NCBI RefSeq assembly: GCF_009931615.1
Contig: NZ_CP046620.1
Span: forward strand, 3,270,501-3,334,500
Source: Algicella marina
Lineage (GTDB): Bacteria; Pseudomonadota; Alphaproteobacteria; Rhodobacterales; Rhodobacteraceae
Reading direction: 5' to 3'
Length of the DNA: 64,000 nucleotides
Below the pieces are notes generated by a model, which was not told the origin of the DNA, did no database searches, and saw nothing but the letters and a program-made list of their open reading frames with translations. The translations under genes were made by a program, and so were the position numbers. Below are positions 1 through 9,225 of this stretch, piece by piece. The stretch's first letter is position 1. Each line of letters starts with the position of its first letter.

Positions 1-65
1 TCTGCCTGGAAGTTGTAGCGCGAAAACAGGTTGTTGAGATTGAAAGTACCGATGGTGATCGTCAT
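1..65 (-). CDS. Endonuclease/exonuclease/phosphatase-family protein, N-terminus only
   Basis: Only the first 21 codons of a minus-strand gene lie inside the window. The ATG is at 63-65 and the product begins [20 protein letters not shown] short beta strand followed by FNLxNLF is the usual opening of Rhodobacteraceae proteins of the endonuclease/exonuclease/phosphatase fold, where the Asn after the first strand helps bind metal. The substrate cannot be guessed from so short a piece. It is divergent from hslV, with a 116-bp spacer between the two starts. The family call rests on the N-terminal motif alone. Confidence 0.5.
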   Translation of the reverse strand, partial: MTITIGTFNLNNLFSRYNFQA

Positions 66-181
66 GTCCGTGCCCTTTTTTGGAAGCTTACCACGGAACC
101 CGCGCAACGCGTGTGACTGCCCGCACATCTGGCATGCGGGGCACAGGCGGACTATATCACGGGGAACTTTGGAGGAATGAG

Positions 182-742
182 ATGAGCGAAAACGCATTTC
201 CCGGCTGGCACGGCACCACGATTGTCGCTGTTCGCAAGGGGGGCAAGGTGGTTGTTGCCGGTGACGGGCAGGTGAGCCTCGGACAGACCGTGATCAAGGG
301 CTCAGCAAAGAAGGTAAGGCGCATCTCTCCGGGCGGGCGCGATGTCGTCTGCGGTTTCGCCGGTTCCACCGCCGATGCCTTCACCCTGCTGGAGCGGTTG
401 GAAACAAAGCTGGAGGCAACGCCTGGGCAACTGGCCCGGGCCAGTGTCGAACTGGCGAAGGACTGGCGGACTGACAAGTACCTTCGCAACCTTGAGGCCA
501 TGCTGATCGTCAGTGACGGCACCGACCTGTTTGTCATTACCGGAGCGGGCGACGTGCTGGAGCCGGAACACGACGTCGCTGCCATTGGTTCCGGCGGCAA
601 CTATGCGCTGGCGGCGGCAAGGGCGCTGTCCGAAACCGACGCGGATGCCGAGGCCGTGGCGCGGCGGGCCCTGGAGATTGCCGCGGAAATCTGTGTTTAC
701 ACCAATGGCAACATGACGGTGGAGACGATCATCGGTGCTTGA
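182..742 (+). CDS. hslV: ATP-dependent protease HslVU, peptidase subunit HslV
   Basis: HslV is the threonine-protease core of the cytoplasmic HslUV (ClpYQ) complex, which degrades unfolded and regulatory proteins. The frame is open from 80, but I chose ATG 182 because GGAGG lies at 171-175 with ideal spacing and the product (186 aa) then has the family length. A short 11-residue propeptide ends in WHG and is followed by TTIVAVR. Thr12 would be the N-terminal nucleophile after processing. The [10 protein letters not shown] and [14 protein letters not shown] blocks are typical of HslV. The partner hslU lies about 580 bp downstream on the same strand, with an inverted DM13 gene between them, so the two subunits are not directly adjacent here. 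Confidence 0.96.
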   Translation: MSENAFPGWHGTTIVAVRKGGKVVVAGDGQVSLGQTVIKGSAKKVRRISPGGRDVVCGFAGSTADAFTLLERLETKLEATPGQLARASVELAKDWRTDKYLRNLEAMLIVSDGTDLFVITGAGDVLEPEHDVAAIGSGGNYALAAARALSETDADAEAVARRALEIAAEICVYTNGNMTVETIIGA

Positions 743-782
743 GCCGGCGCACGGCCGAAACGGACCGTCGGCGCTATCCACA

Positions 783-1166
783 TCACTTCAGTATGGCAAG
801 TCCAAGCGGCACGTTGAATCGTTCGCACCAGATCCAGATTTCATTGTAACTCGCAGCGTCTATGGCGGCAGGCACGGCATAGGTCTGGGCACCGCTGTCG
901 CTGGCCAGTGGCGCGAGAAGGGTAGCGGGATCGTAGCCATTGCGGCCGAGCGCAATTTTCGGATCCGGCGCACCATCGAACGAGAAGTCCGCGCCCAATT
1001 GGACAGTGAAACTACCACTCTCTTCCACCAGCGATGCCGTGCCGGAGGCCTCATGGCGTGATTTGCCGGTGAAGGTTCCGCTGCGAATCGTGGACGCGGC
1101 AAAGCCCACGTTGGCGAGAAGCGGTGAAGCAGCTATGGCGAGTAGAGTCGTGCGACGGCTGAGCAT
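783..1166 (-). CDS. Exported DM13-domain protein
   Basis: A 127-aa protein with a Sec-type signal peptide (RR, a hydrophobic stretch to about residue 23, then a likely AxA cleavage at GFAAS). The rest matches the DM13 (electron-transfer DM13) pattern: GTFTGKSRHEASGTASLVE, GADFSFDGAPDPKIALG and a C-terminal YNEIWIWCERFNVPLG. The single Cys near the end sits where DM13 domains carry a conserved cysteine. DM13 proteins are exported and thought to take part in redox or surface roles, but substrates are mostly unknown. The gene is inverted between hslV and hslU, with its stop 40 bp from the hslV stop. Confidence 0.75.
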   Translation of the reverse strand: MLSRRTTLLAIAASPLLANVGFAASTIRSGTFTGKSRHEASGTASLVEESGSFTVQLGADFSFDGAPDPKIALGRNGYDPATLLAPLASDSGAQTYAVPAAIDAASYNEIWIWCERFNVPLGLAILK

Positions 1167-1322
1167 GGCTTTTTCCTTTCACGGATTGCGCCGGAACTAT
1201 TGCCCGAAGTGAGGCGTTCGCCTATCCCCGCTCACGCACATGTAACGGGGCGTGAGAATTGCGGGTTGTGTTTCAGGCCCGCCTGCATATCTCTGGCCGG
1301 AGCTTAAAAAGGACAGGTACCC

Positions 1323-2630
1323 GTGACAGATCTTACACCACGCGAAATCGTCTCCGAGCTGGATCGCTTCATCGTCGGGCAGTCAGATGCCAAACGGGCC
1401 GTTTCCGTGGCGCTGCGCAACCGCTGGCGCCGTCGGCAACTTGGAGAGGATCTTCGCGACGAAGTGTATCCCAAGAACATACTGATGATCGGGCCGACCG
1501 GTGTGGGAAAGACGGAGATCAGCAGGCGGCTGGCCAAACTGGCACGCGCACCATTCCTGAAAGTTGAGGCTACAAAATTCACCGAGGTCGGTTACGTGGG
1601 CCGCGACGTGGAGCAGATCATCCGCGATCTGGTGGATTCGGCCATCGTGATGGTGCGCGAGTTCCGCCGCGAGGAAGTGACGACGCGCGCCCGGGAAGCT
1701 GCGGAAGAACGCGTAATCGATGCGATCGCCGGTGAGGGTGCCCGCGATCAGACTCGCGAAATGTTCCGAAAGAAGCTGCGCGACGGACTCCTTGACGACA
1801 AGGAAATCGAACTGGACGTCGCCGATACGACCAACCCGCTTTCGATGTTCGACATTCCCGGTCAACCGGGTGCCAATATGGGCATGATGAATCTCGGCGA
1901 TATCTTCGGCAAGGCAATGGGCGGTCGCACCCAGCGGCGAAAGTTGCGCGTGTCGGAGAGTTACGAGGTTCTGCTGGCGGAAGAGGCGGACAAGCTTGTC
2001 GATCAGGAAAGCGTAGCCAAGGATGCCGTGAAGGCTGTTGAAGAGAGCGGTATCGTGTTTCTCGACGAGATCGACAAGGTATGCGCCCGCGCTGATGCCC
2101 GCGGCGCAGATGTCAGCCGTGAAGGCGTTCAGCGCGACCTGTTGCCTTTGATCGAGGGCACAACGGTTTCTACCAAGCACGGACCCGTCAAGACAGACCA
2201 CGTTCTCTTCATCGCCAGCGGTGCCTTCCACATTGCCAAACCGTCGGACTTGCTTCCAGAACTGCAGGGCCGCCTTCCGATTCGCGTTGAGCTTCGGGCG
2301 CTGACCGAGGAAGATTTCGTGCGCATCCTGACGGAAACGGATAATGCGCTGACGCGACAGTATACGGCGCTGATGGCTACGGAGGGCGTGGAAGTGAGTT
2401 TCGCTGACGACGGCATCGCCGCGCTTGCACGGATTGCCGCCGAGGTGAACACGGCTGTAGAGAACATCGGCGCGCGGCGTCTCTACACCGTTCTGGAGCG
2501 CGTGTTCGAAGAACTCAGTTTCGCTGCCCCCGACAAAAGTGGTGAAGTAGTGGTGGTCGACGCTGACTACGTCGAAAAGCACCTCGGTGAGCTCTCGCGT
2601 TCCGCCGACCTGAGCCGATACGTCCTCTGA
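1323..2630 (+). CDS. hslU: ATP-dependent protease HslVU, ATPase subunit HslU
   Basis: HslU is the AAA+ unfoldase that feeds substrates to HslV. The product is 435 aa and starts with GTG ([20 protein letters not shown]), with AAGGA a few bases upstream. Walker A (GPTGVGKT) is at residues 57-64 and Walker B (FLDEIDK) near residue 245. The inserted I domain lies between them, from about residue 110 to 240. The sensor region contains RLPIRVEL and [10 protein letters not shown]. The tail ends SRYVL, as in HslU proteins whose C-terminus docks into HslV. No frameshift or missing motif is seen. Confidence 0.97.
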   Translation: MTDLTPREIVSELDRFIVGQSDAKRAVSVALRNRWRRRQLGEDLRDEVYPKNILMIGPTGVGKTEISRRLAKLARAPFLKVEATKFTEVGYVGRDVEQIIRDLVDSAIVMVREFRREEVTTRAREAAEERVIDAIAGEGARDQTREMFRKKLRDGLLDDKEIELDVADTTNPLSMFDIPGQPGANMGMMNLGDIFGKAMGGRTQRRKLRVSESYEVLLAEEADKLVDQESVAKDAVKAVEESGIVFLDEIDKVCARADARGADVSREGVQRDLLPLIEGTTVSTKHGPVKTDHVLFIASGAFHIAKPSDLLPELQGRLPIRVELRALTEEDFVRILTETDNALTRQYTALMATEGVEVSFADDGIAALARIAAEVNTAVENIGARRLYTVLERVFEELSFAAPDKSGEVVVVDADYVEKHLGELSRSADLSRYVL

Positions 2631-2719
2631 TTGGGCTAAATGTGGTGATTAGCGTTGTTCGACGAGAGCATAATCGTGCTATCTCCGTCGGGCGGTGATT
2701 TTCTGAGGACAGACACTTC

Positions 2720-4207
2720 ATGAGACAAATTATTGTTGCTTCAGTCCTGCTGGGCTCCGTTGCATCCCCGACACTCGCTCAGCCCGAGGACGTCCTTTTG
2801 GACATGATCGACGATGGCATTGAGGTGATGAGCGAAGACTCCGGGCTGACAATCGGGTCTCGTGAACGGGGAGATGACGGTAGTCTGGTGCTGCGTGACG
2901 TGGTGCTGAAACCGGAAGACAACGATGTAACGATCTCCACGGATTTCATCTCCTTTCTGCCCTCGGCGGCGAGGCCGAGCGAAGTCATCGTGAAGATCGC
3001 TGATGCCGTGGACATAGTGGTGGAGAAGGAAGGCGAACCGCCGCTCGAGTTGCTGTTGACTTCGGACATGTTCGAGCTTTCCACGGATTGGGTACGTGAC
3101 ATGGCAGGAAGCCCCGTCGTATCCGTGGCCGCCGGGGCTATCGGGATCAAATCGGAGACAGAGTCGCACCCGTTGCTGAAGGGACTGGACCTTTCCCTCA
3201 ACGATCTTTCGTTCCGCTTCGCATTCGATGCTGACACACGTTCCTTCGATGGAGCTTTCTCGGCCGCGCGGATCGGCGGTCTCTACGATTTCATAGATCC
3301 CGAACAGAACCTCAGACAAAGTGGTGAGATCGAATACAGCCAGTACCAGTTTGGGTTCTCCGGTGAGAACATACCCAAGGACGAGACAGGTCTTACTGCC
3401 TTCGTCGATCAGGATGGATCGTTCAGTTTCGCCGGCGGTGCCGGACCCACCACATTCGACATCACGGTGGAAACTCCGGACATACCCGTGAGGCTTGCCG
3501 GCTCTGCCAATGCTGGAACTTTCGAGGTCTCGCTTAAGGACGGCCTGTTGAGTTACGTGGCGAATTCCGAGGGCTTTGACTACAGGGCGGAAACCATGTC
3601 ACCGCTGCTGCCATTGCCCCCGTTCGAAATTTCGATGTCCGGGCTTGCGATGGATTTTCGCATCCCGGTGCGCACATCGGATACTACGCAGCAATTGAAT
3701 GCGGATCTGGCGCTACGCGACCTTGTGGTAAGTGACTCGCTGTGGGGTTTGCTGGATCCGGAAGAAACGATTGCACGGGACCCGGCGACACTGCTCATCG
3801 ACCTCGGCGCTGAGGTGGTGATCGAGAAGCCGCTGGTGGAGTCTCTCAACAAAGACGGGTCCGAAGACGTGGCCAACCCGATGGAAATCGGTTCCGTCAC
3901 TTCCGTCGATATCGCAACGGTCAGGTTGAACGCTGGTGGCGCGGAAATCGCGGCAAGCGGGGATCTGACGATCGATAACGATGGCCCGATCCCGATGCCC
4001 GAAGGGTCCATTGACATTTCCCTGAATGGTCTTCAGGGCTTGACGCAGGCTTTGGTGGATCTGGGCCTTATCGAACAGCAGCAGATGGGAATGGCAATGG
4101 GCATGCTGATGGCCTTTGCGAAACCAGGCGAGGCTGCGGACCAGTTCACATCAACGGTCGAGTTCAAGGATGGCGGGATATCCGCAAACGGTATCCCGAT
4201 TAAGTAG
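2720..4207 (+). CDS. Exported DUF2125-family protein
   Basis: A 495-aa protein with a clear signal peptide (hydrophobic core then SPTLAQ, cleavage after about residue 20). The mature part is acidic, beta-rich and repetitive in style (GSLVLRDVVLK, SFAGGAGPTTFDITVETPD), and resembles DUF2125, a family common in Rhodobacteraceae with no assigned function. The predicted location is the periplasm or outer membrane. A GAGGA sequence precedes the ATG with a rather long spacer. It sits between hslU and an MFS transporter whose start follows its stop by 6 bp, so the latter two may be co-transcribed. Confidence 0.7.
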   Translation: MRQIIVASVLLGSVASPTLAQPEDVLLDMIDDGIEVMSEDSGLTIGSRERGDDGSLVLRDVVLKPEDNDVTISTDFISFLPSAARPSEVIVKIADAVDIVVEKEGEPPLELLLTSDMFELSTDWVRDMAGSPVVSVAAGAIGIKSETESHPLLKGLDLSLNDLSFRFAFDADTRSFDGAFSAARIGGLYDFIDPEQNLRQSGEIEYSQYQFGFSGENIPKDETGLTAFVDQDGSFSFAGGAGPTTFDITVETPDIPVRLAGSANAGTFEVSLKDGLLSYVANSEGFDYRAETMSPLLPLPPFEISMSGLAMDFRIPVRTSDTTQQLNADLALRDLVVSDSLWGLLDPEETIARDPATLLIDLGAEVVIEKPLVESLNKDGSEDVANPMEIGSVTSVDIATVRLNAGGAEIAASGDLTIDNDGPIPMPEGSIDISLNGLQGLTQALVDLGLIEQQQMGMAMGMLMAFAKPGEAADQFTSTVEFKDGGISANGIPIK

Positions 4208-4213
4208 GTCGAA

Positions 4214-5437
4214 TTGGCTAGACTTCAGTTTCTGAGAGACAACGCGCCCTGGCTGACCGCCGGGGCGCTTCTTACTTTCGGCTCCTCTTTCGGCCAAACC
4301 TATTTCATCTCGATCTATTCCGGTGTGTTTCGGGAAGAATTCGACCTGAGTCACACGGCATGGGGCAGCGTCTATGCCATCGGCACGCTGGCTTCGGCGG
4401 TGGCGGTCTTGATGCTGGGTGGATTGGCGGACAGATACCGGACCCGACTGTTTGCGACGATTATCATGCTGATGTTCGCCGGTGTGTGCCTCGTAACATC
4501 GCGCATCAACGCTGCCTGGGCCCTGCCCTTCGTCATCTTCGGATTGCGATTTTGCGGTCAGGGGATGATGTCGCACATCGCCATGGTTTCGGTCGGACGC
4601 TGGTTCGCCGCCGCGCGCGGGCGCGCGGTTTCTATCGCCGCCCTGGGCTTTTCGGCTGGCGAGGCGCTACTGCCGCTGGGGTTCGTTGCGCTGATGGGTG
4701 TTGTTGGCTGGCGGGCATCGTGGATGGTCGCGGCGGCAGTGCTGATGGTCATGATCGTGGTATTGCGAATGTTGCTACGCAATGAGCGGCATCCGAAGGG
4801 TGAGGCGGAAATCTTTGGGTCTGTCGGCATGGATGGGCGGCAGTGGTCGCGCGGGGATGCGTTGCGACACTGGTTGTTCTGGGTGACGCTGCCGGGCTTT
4901 CTGGCGCAACCGGTTTTTGGCACCGCCTTCTTCTTTCAGCAGGTACACCTGACAGAGATCAAGGGCTGGCCGCTGGCCGGGTTCGTGAGCCTGTTTCCGA
5001 TCTACACCGCATCGTCCGTGGCTTCATTGCTGGTTGGCGGGTGGTTGGTGGACAGGTTTGGCGCAGGGCGCGTGCTGCCGTTCTATCTGCTGCCGCTGGC
5101 AGCCGGATTCTGCGTTGTAGCAGCCGCCCCGAGTCTGACCGTTGCGGCGTTCGGGTTGCTGCTGATCGGCCTGATGCAAGGCACCAGTGCGGCGACGGTC
5201 GGTGCCTACTGGCCCGAGTATTACGGCACCCGCCACCTCGGAGCTATCAGAGCCGTGGTCAGTGCGTTTCTCGTTTTCGCTTCGGCGCTCGGACCTGCTA
5301 TTACCGGCTATCTGATTGATTTCGGTGTAGATTACCGCAAGCAGCTGGTCGGAATGGCCGCCTACTGCGTGGTGATGAGCTTCGTGTTGGGCCTAGCGAT
5401 GGCGGCGACGCGCCGCACTGCTACCGTGACCGTCTGA
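4214..5437 (+). CDS. MFS transporter
   Basis: A 407-aa major facilitator protein, probably with 12 membrane segments. The loop GGLADRYRTR after the second helix matches the MFS signature between TM2 and TM3, and GGWLVDRFGAGRVLP is the second-half equivalent between TM8 and TM9. The start is TTG, 6 bp after the stop of the DUF2125 gene. The substrate is not identifiable by eye; the sequence looks like the drug/carboxylate-type MFS proteins of alphaproteobacteria. Its 3' end overlaps the convergent smr gene by 17 bp. Confidence 0.85.
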   Translation: MARLQFLRDNAPWLTAGALLTFGSSFGQTYFISIYSGVFREEFDLSHTAWGSVYAIGTLASAVAVLMLGGLADRYRTRLFATIIMLMFAGVCLVTSRINAAWALPFVIFGLRFCGQGMMSHIAMVSVGRWFAAARGRAVSIAALGFSAGEALLPLGFVALMGVVGWRASWMVAAAVLMVMIVVLRMLLRNERHPKGEAEIFGSVGMDGRQWSRGDALRHWLFWVTLPGFLAQPVFGTAFFFQQVHLTEIKGWPLAGFVSLFPIYTASSVASLLVGGWLVDRFGAGRVLPFYLLPLAAGFCVVAAAPSLTVAAFGLLLIGLMQGTSAATVGAYWPEYYGTRHLGAIRAVVSAFLVFASALGPAITGYLIDFGVDYRKQLVGMAAYCVVMSFVLGLAMAATRRTATVTV

Positions 5438-6035
5438 GGTAGACGTAGTAAGCACCGCCGCCGCCGTGTTTCCGATGAGCGGGCAGGATCTGGACGATCA
5501 GATGAGCCGTGACACCCTGATTTAGCCATTGTGGAACGGCATGTCGCAGGATGCCTCGACGGGGGGCGATGGCATCGCTTTCCGGGCCCGGTGTGCGGCC
5601 TTTGCCGGTGATCACGAGGACGAGGCGGTGGCCCTGAGCGTGGGATCGCAGGATGAACGAGGTCAGCAGACCATGGGCGCGCTCTGCCGTCATGCCGTGA
5701 AGATCGACACGGGCATCGGGCGTCATCCTGCCTTTGCGAAGCTTGTCGTGTGTGCGCCTGTCGGTCCGGATCGGCGAGTCAGAGAGCCGCTCCATCGGAT
5801 CCGGAGCGAGGTCGAAACGAACTTTCGGTTCCCCTTTCGGGCTGCGAGCAGAGTGCGGAAATGGCGTATGGGTTTGGTATGGTTTCGGTATGGTTTTGGT
5901 ATGGCTGATATCCACCGCCGGTTTCGACGTTGAATCCGGCAGCTTGTCACCTTTGATCAGCGGCTTCGCCGTTTGGCGAACCTGATCCCAGAGCTCCTGA
6001 TCCTCGGATGACAGTCCGCGCCGTTTCCGCGCCAT
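5421..6035 (-). CDS. Smr (small MutS-related) domain protein
   Basis: A 204-aa soluble protein. Residues 1-30 are charged and helical, 30-100 form a low-complexity linker, and the Smr domain follows with its hallmark DLHGMTAERA (from 111) and VITGKG (141-146). Smr domains bind or nick nucleic acids, and in E. coli SmrA/SmrB cut DNA or collided-ribosome mRNA. This stand-alone type is common in Proteobacteria. Residues 45-59 (HTKTIPKPYQTHT) are encoded by an 11-bp tandem repeat, described separately. Its start is 15 bp from the stop of the upstream Tim44-like gene on the same strand. Confidence 0.85.
   Translation of the reverse strand: MARKRRGLSSEDQELWDQVRQTAKPLIKGDKLPDSTSKPAVDISHTKTIPKPYQTHTPFPHSARSPKGEPKVRFDLAPDPMERLSDSPIRTDRRTHDKLRKGRMTPDARVDLHGMTAERAHGLLTSFILRSHAQGHRLVLVITGKGRTPGPESDAIAPRRGILRHAVPQWLNQGVTAHLIVQILPAHRKHGGGGAYYVYLRRSR
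5866..5906. repeat. 11-bp tandem repeat inside smr linker
   Basis: Nearly four head-to-tail units of the form GTATGGTTTYG, with small changes in the first and last units. The unit length is not a multiple of three, so successive units are read in different frames and give the low-complexity linker of the Smr protein. A 20-base stretch (5873-5892) recurs exactly at 52644-52663 next to an unrelated gene, which marks this as a dispersed repeat family rather than a local slippage product. Confidence 0.85.
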
Positions 6036-6050
6036 ACCTCCGCGCCGCTA

Positions 6051-6716
6051 TCAGCCGCCGGTGGCGACGAGACGCCAGTTCGGATCGTCGCTGCCCATGA
6101 CCCGACTGAACGTCCACTCGTCCTTCTGTTTCTTGATCTCGTTCTTGTCGCCTTCGACGACTTCGCCCTCGGCGTTTTTCACCACGGATGTCAGTTCGCC
6201 GACGTAGCGAATGGTGATGTCACCTTCGCGCGTCTCATTGTCGAAAGCGGCGTCGATGATCTTCATCTCACGGATGCCGACAAAATTGGCTTCCACCGTC
6301 AACTGCTTGTCTGCACGTTCAAACACCGCGGCTGAGAAGGGCTCGTAGACTTCGGGCGCGAGGAATTGCTCCAGCGTGTCCAGCTCTCCGTTCTCGTAGG
6401 CCATGAGAATGATCTCATATGCCTGACGGGCGCCATGGGCGAATTCGCTGACGGAGAAATCTGGTTCCACCCGTTTCATCGCGGCGAAAGCCTTGCCGGC
6501 ATCGCTCTCCGGGTCGACGTGGTCGGCGATATCGGGATCGGTGCCGCCACCGTCTATCACCTCGAAACCACGTTTGTCCTTCGATTCCGTAGATACGGAC
6601 TTCGGCTGGGTTGTCGGCTCGAACCCGTCGCGGGTGCCGAGAACATCCCTCAGCCGCAGAACGAGAAACAAGGCGACCCCTGCAAGAACGAGAATCTGTA
6701 TCAGTTGGGAGCCCAT
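6051..6716 (-). CDS. Tim44-like (TimA) domain membrane protein
   Basis: With the ATG at 6714-6716 the product is 221 aa and opens MGSQLIQILVLAG, the standard start of this alphaproteobacterial family. AGGGAA precedes this ATG; an earlier in-frame ATG at 6755 would add a polar, unlikely extension. A single N-terminal membrane helix (about residues 4-20) is followed by a variable acidic linker and a C-terminal Tim44 domain (FAHGARQAYEIILMAYENGELDTLEQFL...). Tim44 domains bind membranes; bacterial TimA has been proposed to act in envelope protein handling. Divergent from fxsA, with about 117 bp between starts. Confidence 0.85.
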   Translation of the reverse strand: MGSQLIQILVLAGVALFLVLRLRDVLGTRDGFEPTTQPKSVSTESKDKRGFEVIDGGGTDPDIADHVDPESDAGKAFAAMKRVEPDFSVSEFAHGARQAYEIILMAYENGELDTLEQFLAPEVYEPFSAAVFERADKQLTVEANFVGIREMKIIDAAFDNETREGDITIRYVGELTSVVKNAEGEVVEGDKNEIKKQKDEWTFSRVMGSDDPNWRLVATGG

Positions 6717-6833
6717 GGATTTCCCTTTTTTGACCTGTTGCGGTGGATGCATCATCGCGTGTTCCTTATGTAAGGTGCTGAGGGCCGCAAGTCCATGCGG
6801 ACAAATCCGCCCAGCCAGAGAGGTTGAGGAGAC

Positions 6834-7331
6834 ATGATTCTATTTCTGCTGTTCGTGGCAGTTCCGATCATCGAGATCGCGCTATTCATCCAGGTCGGCG
6901 GTGCCATCGGCCTGTTACCGACTCTGGCGATCGTCGTTCTGACGGCAATTGTCGGCACGCTGCTGATGCGCGTGCAGGGGTTGGCAACACTGAACAGGTT
7001 GCAAACGAGCCTGCGTAGCGGCCGAAACCCGGTGGACCCCATCGCGCATGGTGCCCTGATCCTCGTGGCCGGGGTGCTGCTGCTGACGCCCGGGTTTTTC
7101 ACCGATGCAGTCGGCCTGTTGCTTCTGGTACCGCCGTTTCGCGCAGCCGTCATTCAGGCCGGTGCGGCGCGGATGGCCGGGAAGGTGGCGATGCGCGTTC
7201 AGCCGGGGGCACACGGGCCAGGGCCGGAAGCGGCCCGCAGCGCAGATGTGATCGACGGAGATTACACGGTGGAAGAAGAGGACGCGCCTGACGAGTCGCG
7301 CGGAAGCTCCGGGTGGACGCGACGCGACTGA
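6834..7331 (+). CDS. fxsA: FxsA family membrane protein
   Basis: A 165-aa protein with several hydrophobic segments in its first 100 residues (MILFLLFVAVPIIEIALFIQ, LLPTLAIVVLTAIVGTLLM, GALILVAGVLLLTPGFFTDAVGLLLL, written here in pieces) and a charged C-terminal tail. The order of these segments and the LTPGFFTDAVG motif are diagnostic of FxsA, an inner-membrane protein whose E. coli form relieves F-plasmid exclusion of phage T7. GAGGAG lies just upstream of the ATG. secB follows after 41 bp on the same strand. Confidence 0.9.
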   Translation: MILFLLFVAVPIIEIALFIQVGGAIGLLPTLAIVVLTAIVGTLLMRVQGLATLNRLQTSLRSGRNPVDPIAHGALILVAGVLLLTPGFFTDAVGLLLLVPPFRAAVIQAGAARMAGKVAMRVQPGAHGPGPEAARSADVIDGDYTVEEEDAPDESRGSSGWTRRD

Positions 7332-7372
7332 GGCGCTAGACGATAGCCCAAGCAACGTGGAGAGGATTTTAC

Positions 7373-7876
7373 ATGGCCGAGGAAAATACAAACGGCGCGG
7401 CGCCCGAAGCGGCTCAGGCCCCGGCGACGCCCCGTTTGCAAGTGATCACCCAATACATTCGCGACCTGTCGTTCGAGAACATCGCGGTGCAGAAATCCAT
7501 GAAGGTGGATGGCAGCCCGGAGGTTTCCGTACAGGTGGCGCTGGATGCGAACAAGCGTGACGAGAACGTTTTCGAGGTGATCACCAAGCTGAAGATCGAC
7601 AGCAAGGTTCAGGAAAACTCCATCTTCATCATGGAACTCGAGTACGCCGGACAGTTTCGGGTGGAAAACGTGCCGGATGCACAGTTGCACCCCTTCCTGA
7701 TGATCGAATGCCCGCGGATGATCTTCCCGTACCTTCGCCGGATCGTCGGTGACGTGACCCGCGACGGTGGCTTCCCGCCGCTGAACCTGGAGAACATCGA
7801 TTTCCTGTCGATCTATCGCCAGGAAGTGGCGCGGCGTCAGGCCGAGAAGAAGCCGGAAGGCGCACCCGTTTCCTGA
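7373..7876 (+). CDS. secB: Protein-export chaperone SecB
   Basis: SecB is the cytoplasmic tetrameric chaperone that keeps preproteins unfolded for SecA. The 167-aa product shows the conserved core RLQVITQYIRDLSFEN, IFIMELEYAGQF, HPFLMIECPRMIFPYLRRIV and GGFPPLNLENIDF. The N-terminal 20 residues are a low-complexity acidic/alanine leader, usual in alphaproteobacteria. AGAGGA precedes the ATG. A strong hairpin follows the stop within 25 bp, so secB likely closes the fxsA-secB unit. Confidence 0.97.
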   Translation: MAEENTNGAAPEAAQAPATPRLQVITQYIRDLSFENIAVQKSMKVDGSPEVSVQVALDANKRDENVFEVITKLKIDSKVQENSIFIMELEYAGQFRVENVPDAQLHPFLMIECPRMIFPYLRRIVGDVTRDGGFPPLNLENIDFLSIYRQEVARRQAEKKPEGAPVS

Positions 7877-7897
7877 GAACGCGACAAAGGTTGAGTG

Positions 7898-7925
7898 AGG
7901 GGCCGGCCCGTGAGGGCTGGCCCTT
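7898..7925 (+). terminator. Hairpin terminator after secB
   Basis: A 10-bp stem GGGCCGGCCC/GGGCTGGCCC (7900-7909 and 7914-7923, one G-U pair) with a GTGA tetraloop, extended by weak A-U and G-U pairs and followed by a T-containing tail. It lies between secB and the convergent dnaQ and may serve both. Confidence 0.75.
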
Positions 7926-7946
7926 CGTGTTTTCGTCTGTCCGCTT

Positions 7947-8636
7947 TCAGGTCAAGGTTTTCCAGACCGGATTATCGCCCAGCGTCTCGATGAAGGCATC
8001 GTGGCGCGCCTTTTCCTCCACCGACAGACGGGACGGAAGCGGTTCGGCGCGGGGTGGCGGCGACCAGTTGGCCGCGGTCATGGCTGCGTCGGTGCCACCG
8101 ACAACACCGAGAGCGAAATCGGGCTGACGACCACCGATGAGTTCGAGGTAGACTTCGGCGAGGATCTCGGAGTCGAGAAGCGCGCCGTGTTTCTCGCGGG
8201 CCGAGTTGTCCACGTTGAAACGGCGGCAGAGAGCGTCGAGCGAATTCTGGGCGCCGGGAAAGCGTCGACGTGCAATTTCCAGCGTATCAACGGCCTGGCC
8301 GGGCGGTAGCTGCGTCTTTTCGCACCAGCGCAGCTCGGCATTGAGGAAACGCATGTCAAAAGCGGCGTTGTGAATAACCAGTTTCGCCTCACCGACAAAG
8401 TCTAAGAATTCCTGGGCAATCTGATGGAAGCGCGGCTTGTCGGCGAGAAACTCCTCGCTGATGCCGTGAACGGCGAAAGCCTCCTGCGGCATGTCGCGGT
8501 CCGGGTTGATGTACTGATGATAGGTGCGGCCGGTAGGAACATGGTTATGCAGTTCGACACCGCCGATTTCGACGATGCGATGGCCTTCCTCGGGGCTGAG
8601 GCCGGTGGTTTCGGTATCGAGAACGATTTCACGCAT
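7947..8636 (-). CDS. dnaQ: DNA polymerase III epsilon subunit (3'-5' exonuclease)
   Basis: DnaQ is the proofreading subunit of the replicative polymerase core. The 229-aa product has Exo I (VLDTETTG, residues 5-12), Exo II ([10 protein letters not shown]) and Exo III ([14 protein letters not shown]), giving the DEDDh acidic set. The C-terminal part after about residue 175 would hold the alpha-subunit contact. The first codons overlap the end of coaE by 8 bp, so it is the last gene of the ppsR-maf-aroE-coaE-dnaQ run. Confidence 0.96.
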   Translation of the reverse strand: MREIVLDTETTGLSPEEGHRIVEIGGVELHNHVPTGRTYHQYINPDRDMPQEAFAVHGISEEFLADKPRFHQIAQEFLDFVGEAKLVIHNAAFDMRFLNAELRWCEKTQLPPGQAVDTLEIARRRFPGAQNSLDALCRRFNVDNSAREKHGALLDSEILAEVYLELIGGRQPDFALGVVGGTDAAMTAANWSPPPRAEPLPSRLSVEEKARHDAFIETLGDNPVWKTLT

Positions 8637-9225
8637 GGGTTTCTTTCGTCAGCGCTTCGATGATGGAGTGTACGGCATCGCGGGCCGGTTCCAACCCCTG
8701 CGAGGTGTCGATGATGAAGTCGGCCCGGCGGCGTTTATCGGCGTCTGGTGTCTGGCGGGCAAGGATTTTTCGGAAGGCATCCTCCGTCATTCCCTCTCGG
8801 TCGAGAACGCGTTGACGCTGGACGGATGGCGGGGCGGTGACCACAAGAATGCCGTCACAGGCTTGTTCACCGCCGGTTTCGAACAGGAGCGGGATGTCGA
8901 GCAGGACAAGCGGCGCATCCGAGGCAGTGAGGAATGCCGCGCGGTGCTCGGCGACCAGCGGATGGATGACGGACTCGATACGGGCCGGCAGGGTTTCGTC
9001 GGAGAGAAAGGCCTTTCGGAGGATCTTGCGGTCAACGCCCTTCGCGGTGATGGCGCCTGGCAGGATATCGGCAATGGCGGCAGTGCCCTTTCCGCCGGGG
9101 CCATAGAGGGCGTGAACAGTGGCATCGGCATCCCATACGGGCACACCTGCTTCGCGGAAGAAATTCGCCGTCGTCGATTTGCCCATGCCGATGGAGCCAG
9201 TCAGGCCGAGGCGGAACGTGGGCAT
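8629..9225 (-). CDS. coaE: Dephospho-CoA kinase
   Basis: CoaE carries out the last step of coenzyme A synthesis, phosphorylating the ribose 3' hydroxyl of dephospho-CoA. The 198-aa protein has the P-loop [12 protein letters not shown] near the N-terminus, the WDAD motif at about 31-34, HPLV and [11 protein letters not shown] further on, all typical. Its ATG shares one base with the aroE stop, which implies translational coupling, and its 3' end overlaps dnaQ by 8 bp. Confidence 0.96.
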   Translation of the reverse strand: MPTFRLGLTGSIGMGKSTTANFFREAGVPVWDADATVHALYGPGGKGTAAIADILPGAITAKGVDRKILRKAFLSDETLPARIESVIHPLVAEHRAAFLTASDAPLVLLDIPLLFETGGEQACDGILVVTAPPSVQRQRVLDREGMTEDAFRKILARQTPDADKRRRADFIIDTSQGLEPARDAVHSIIEALTKETHA

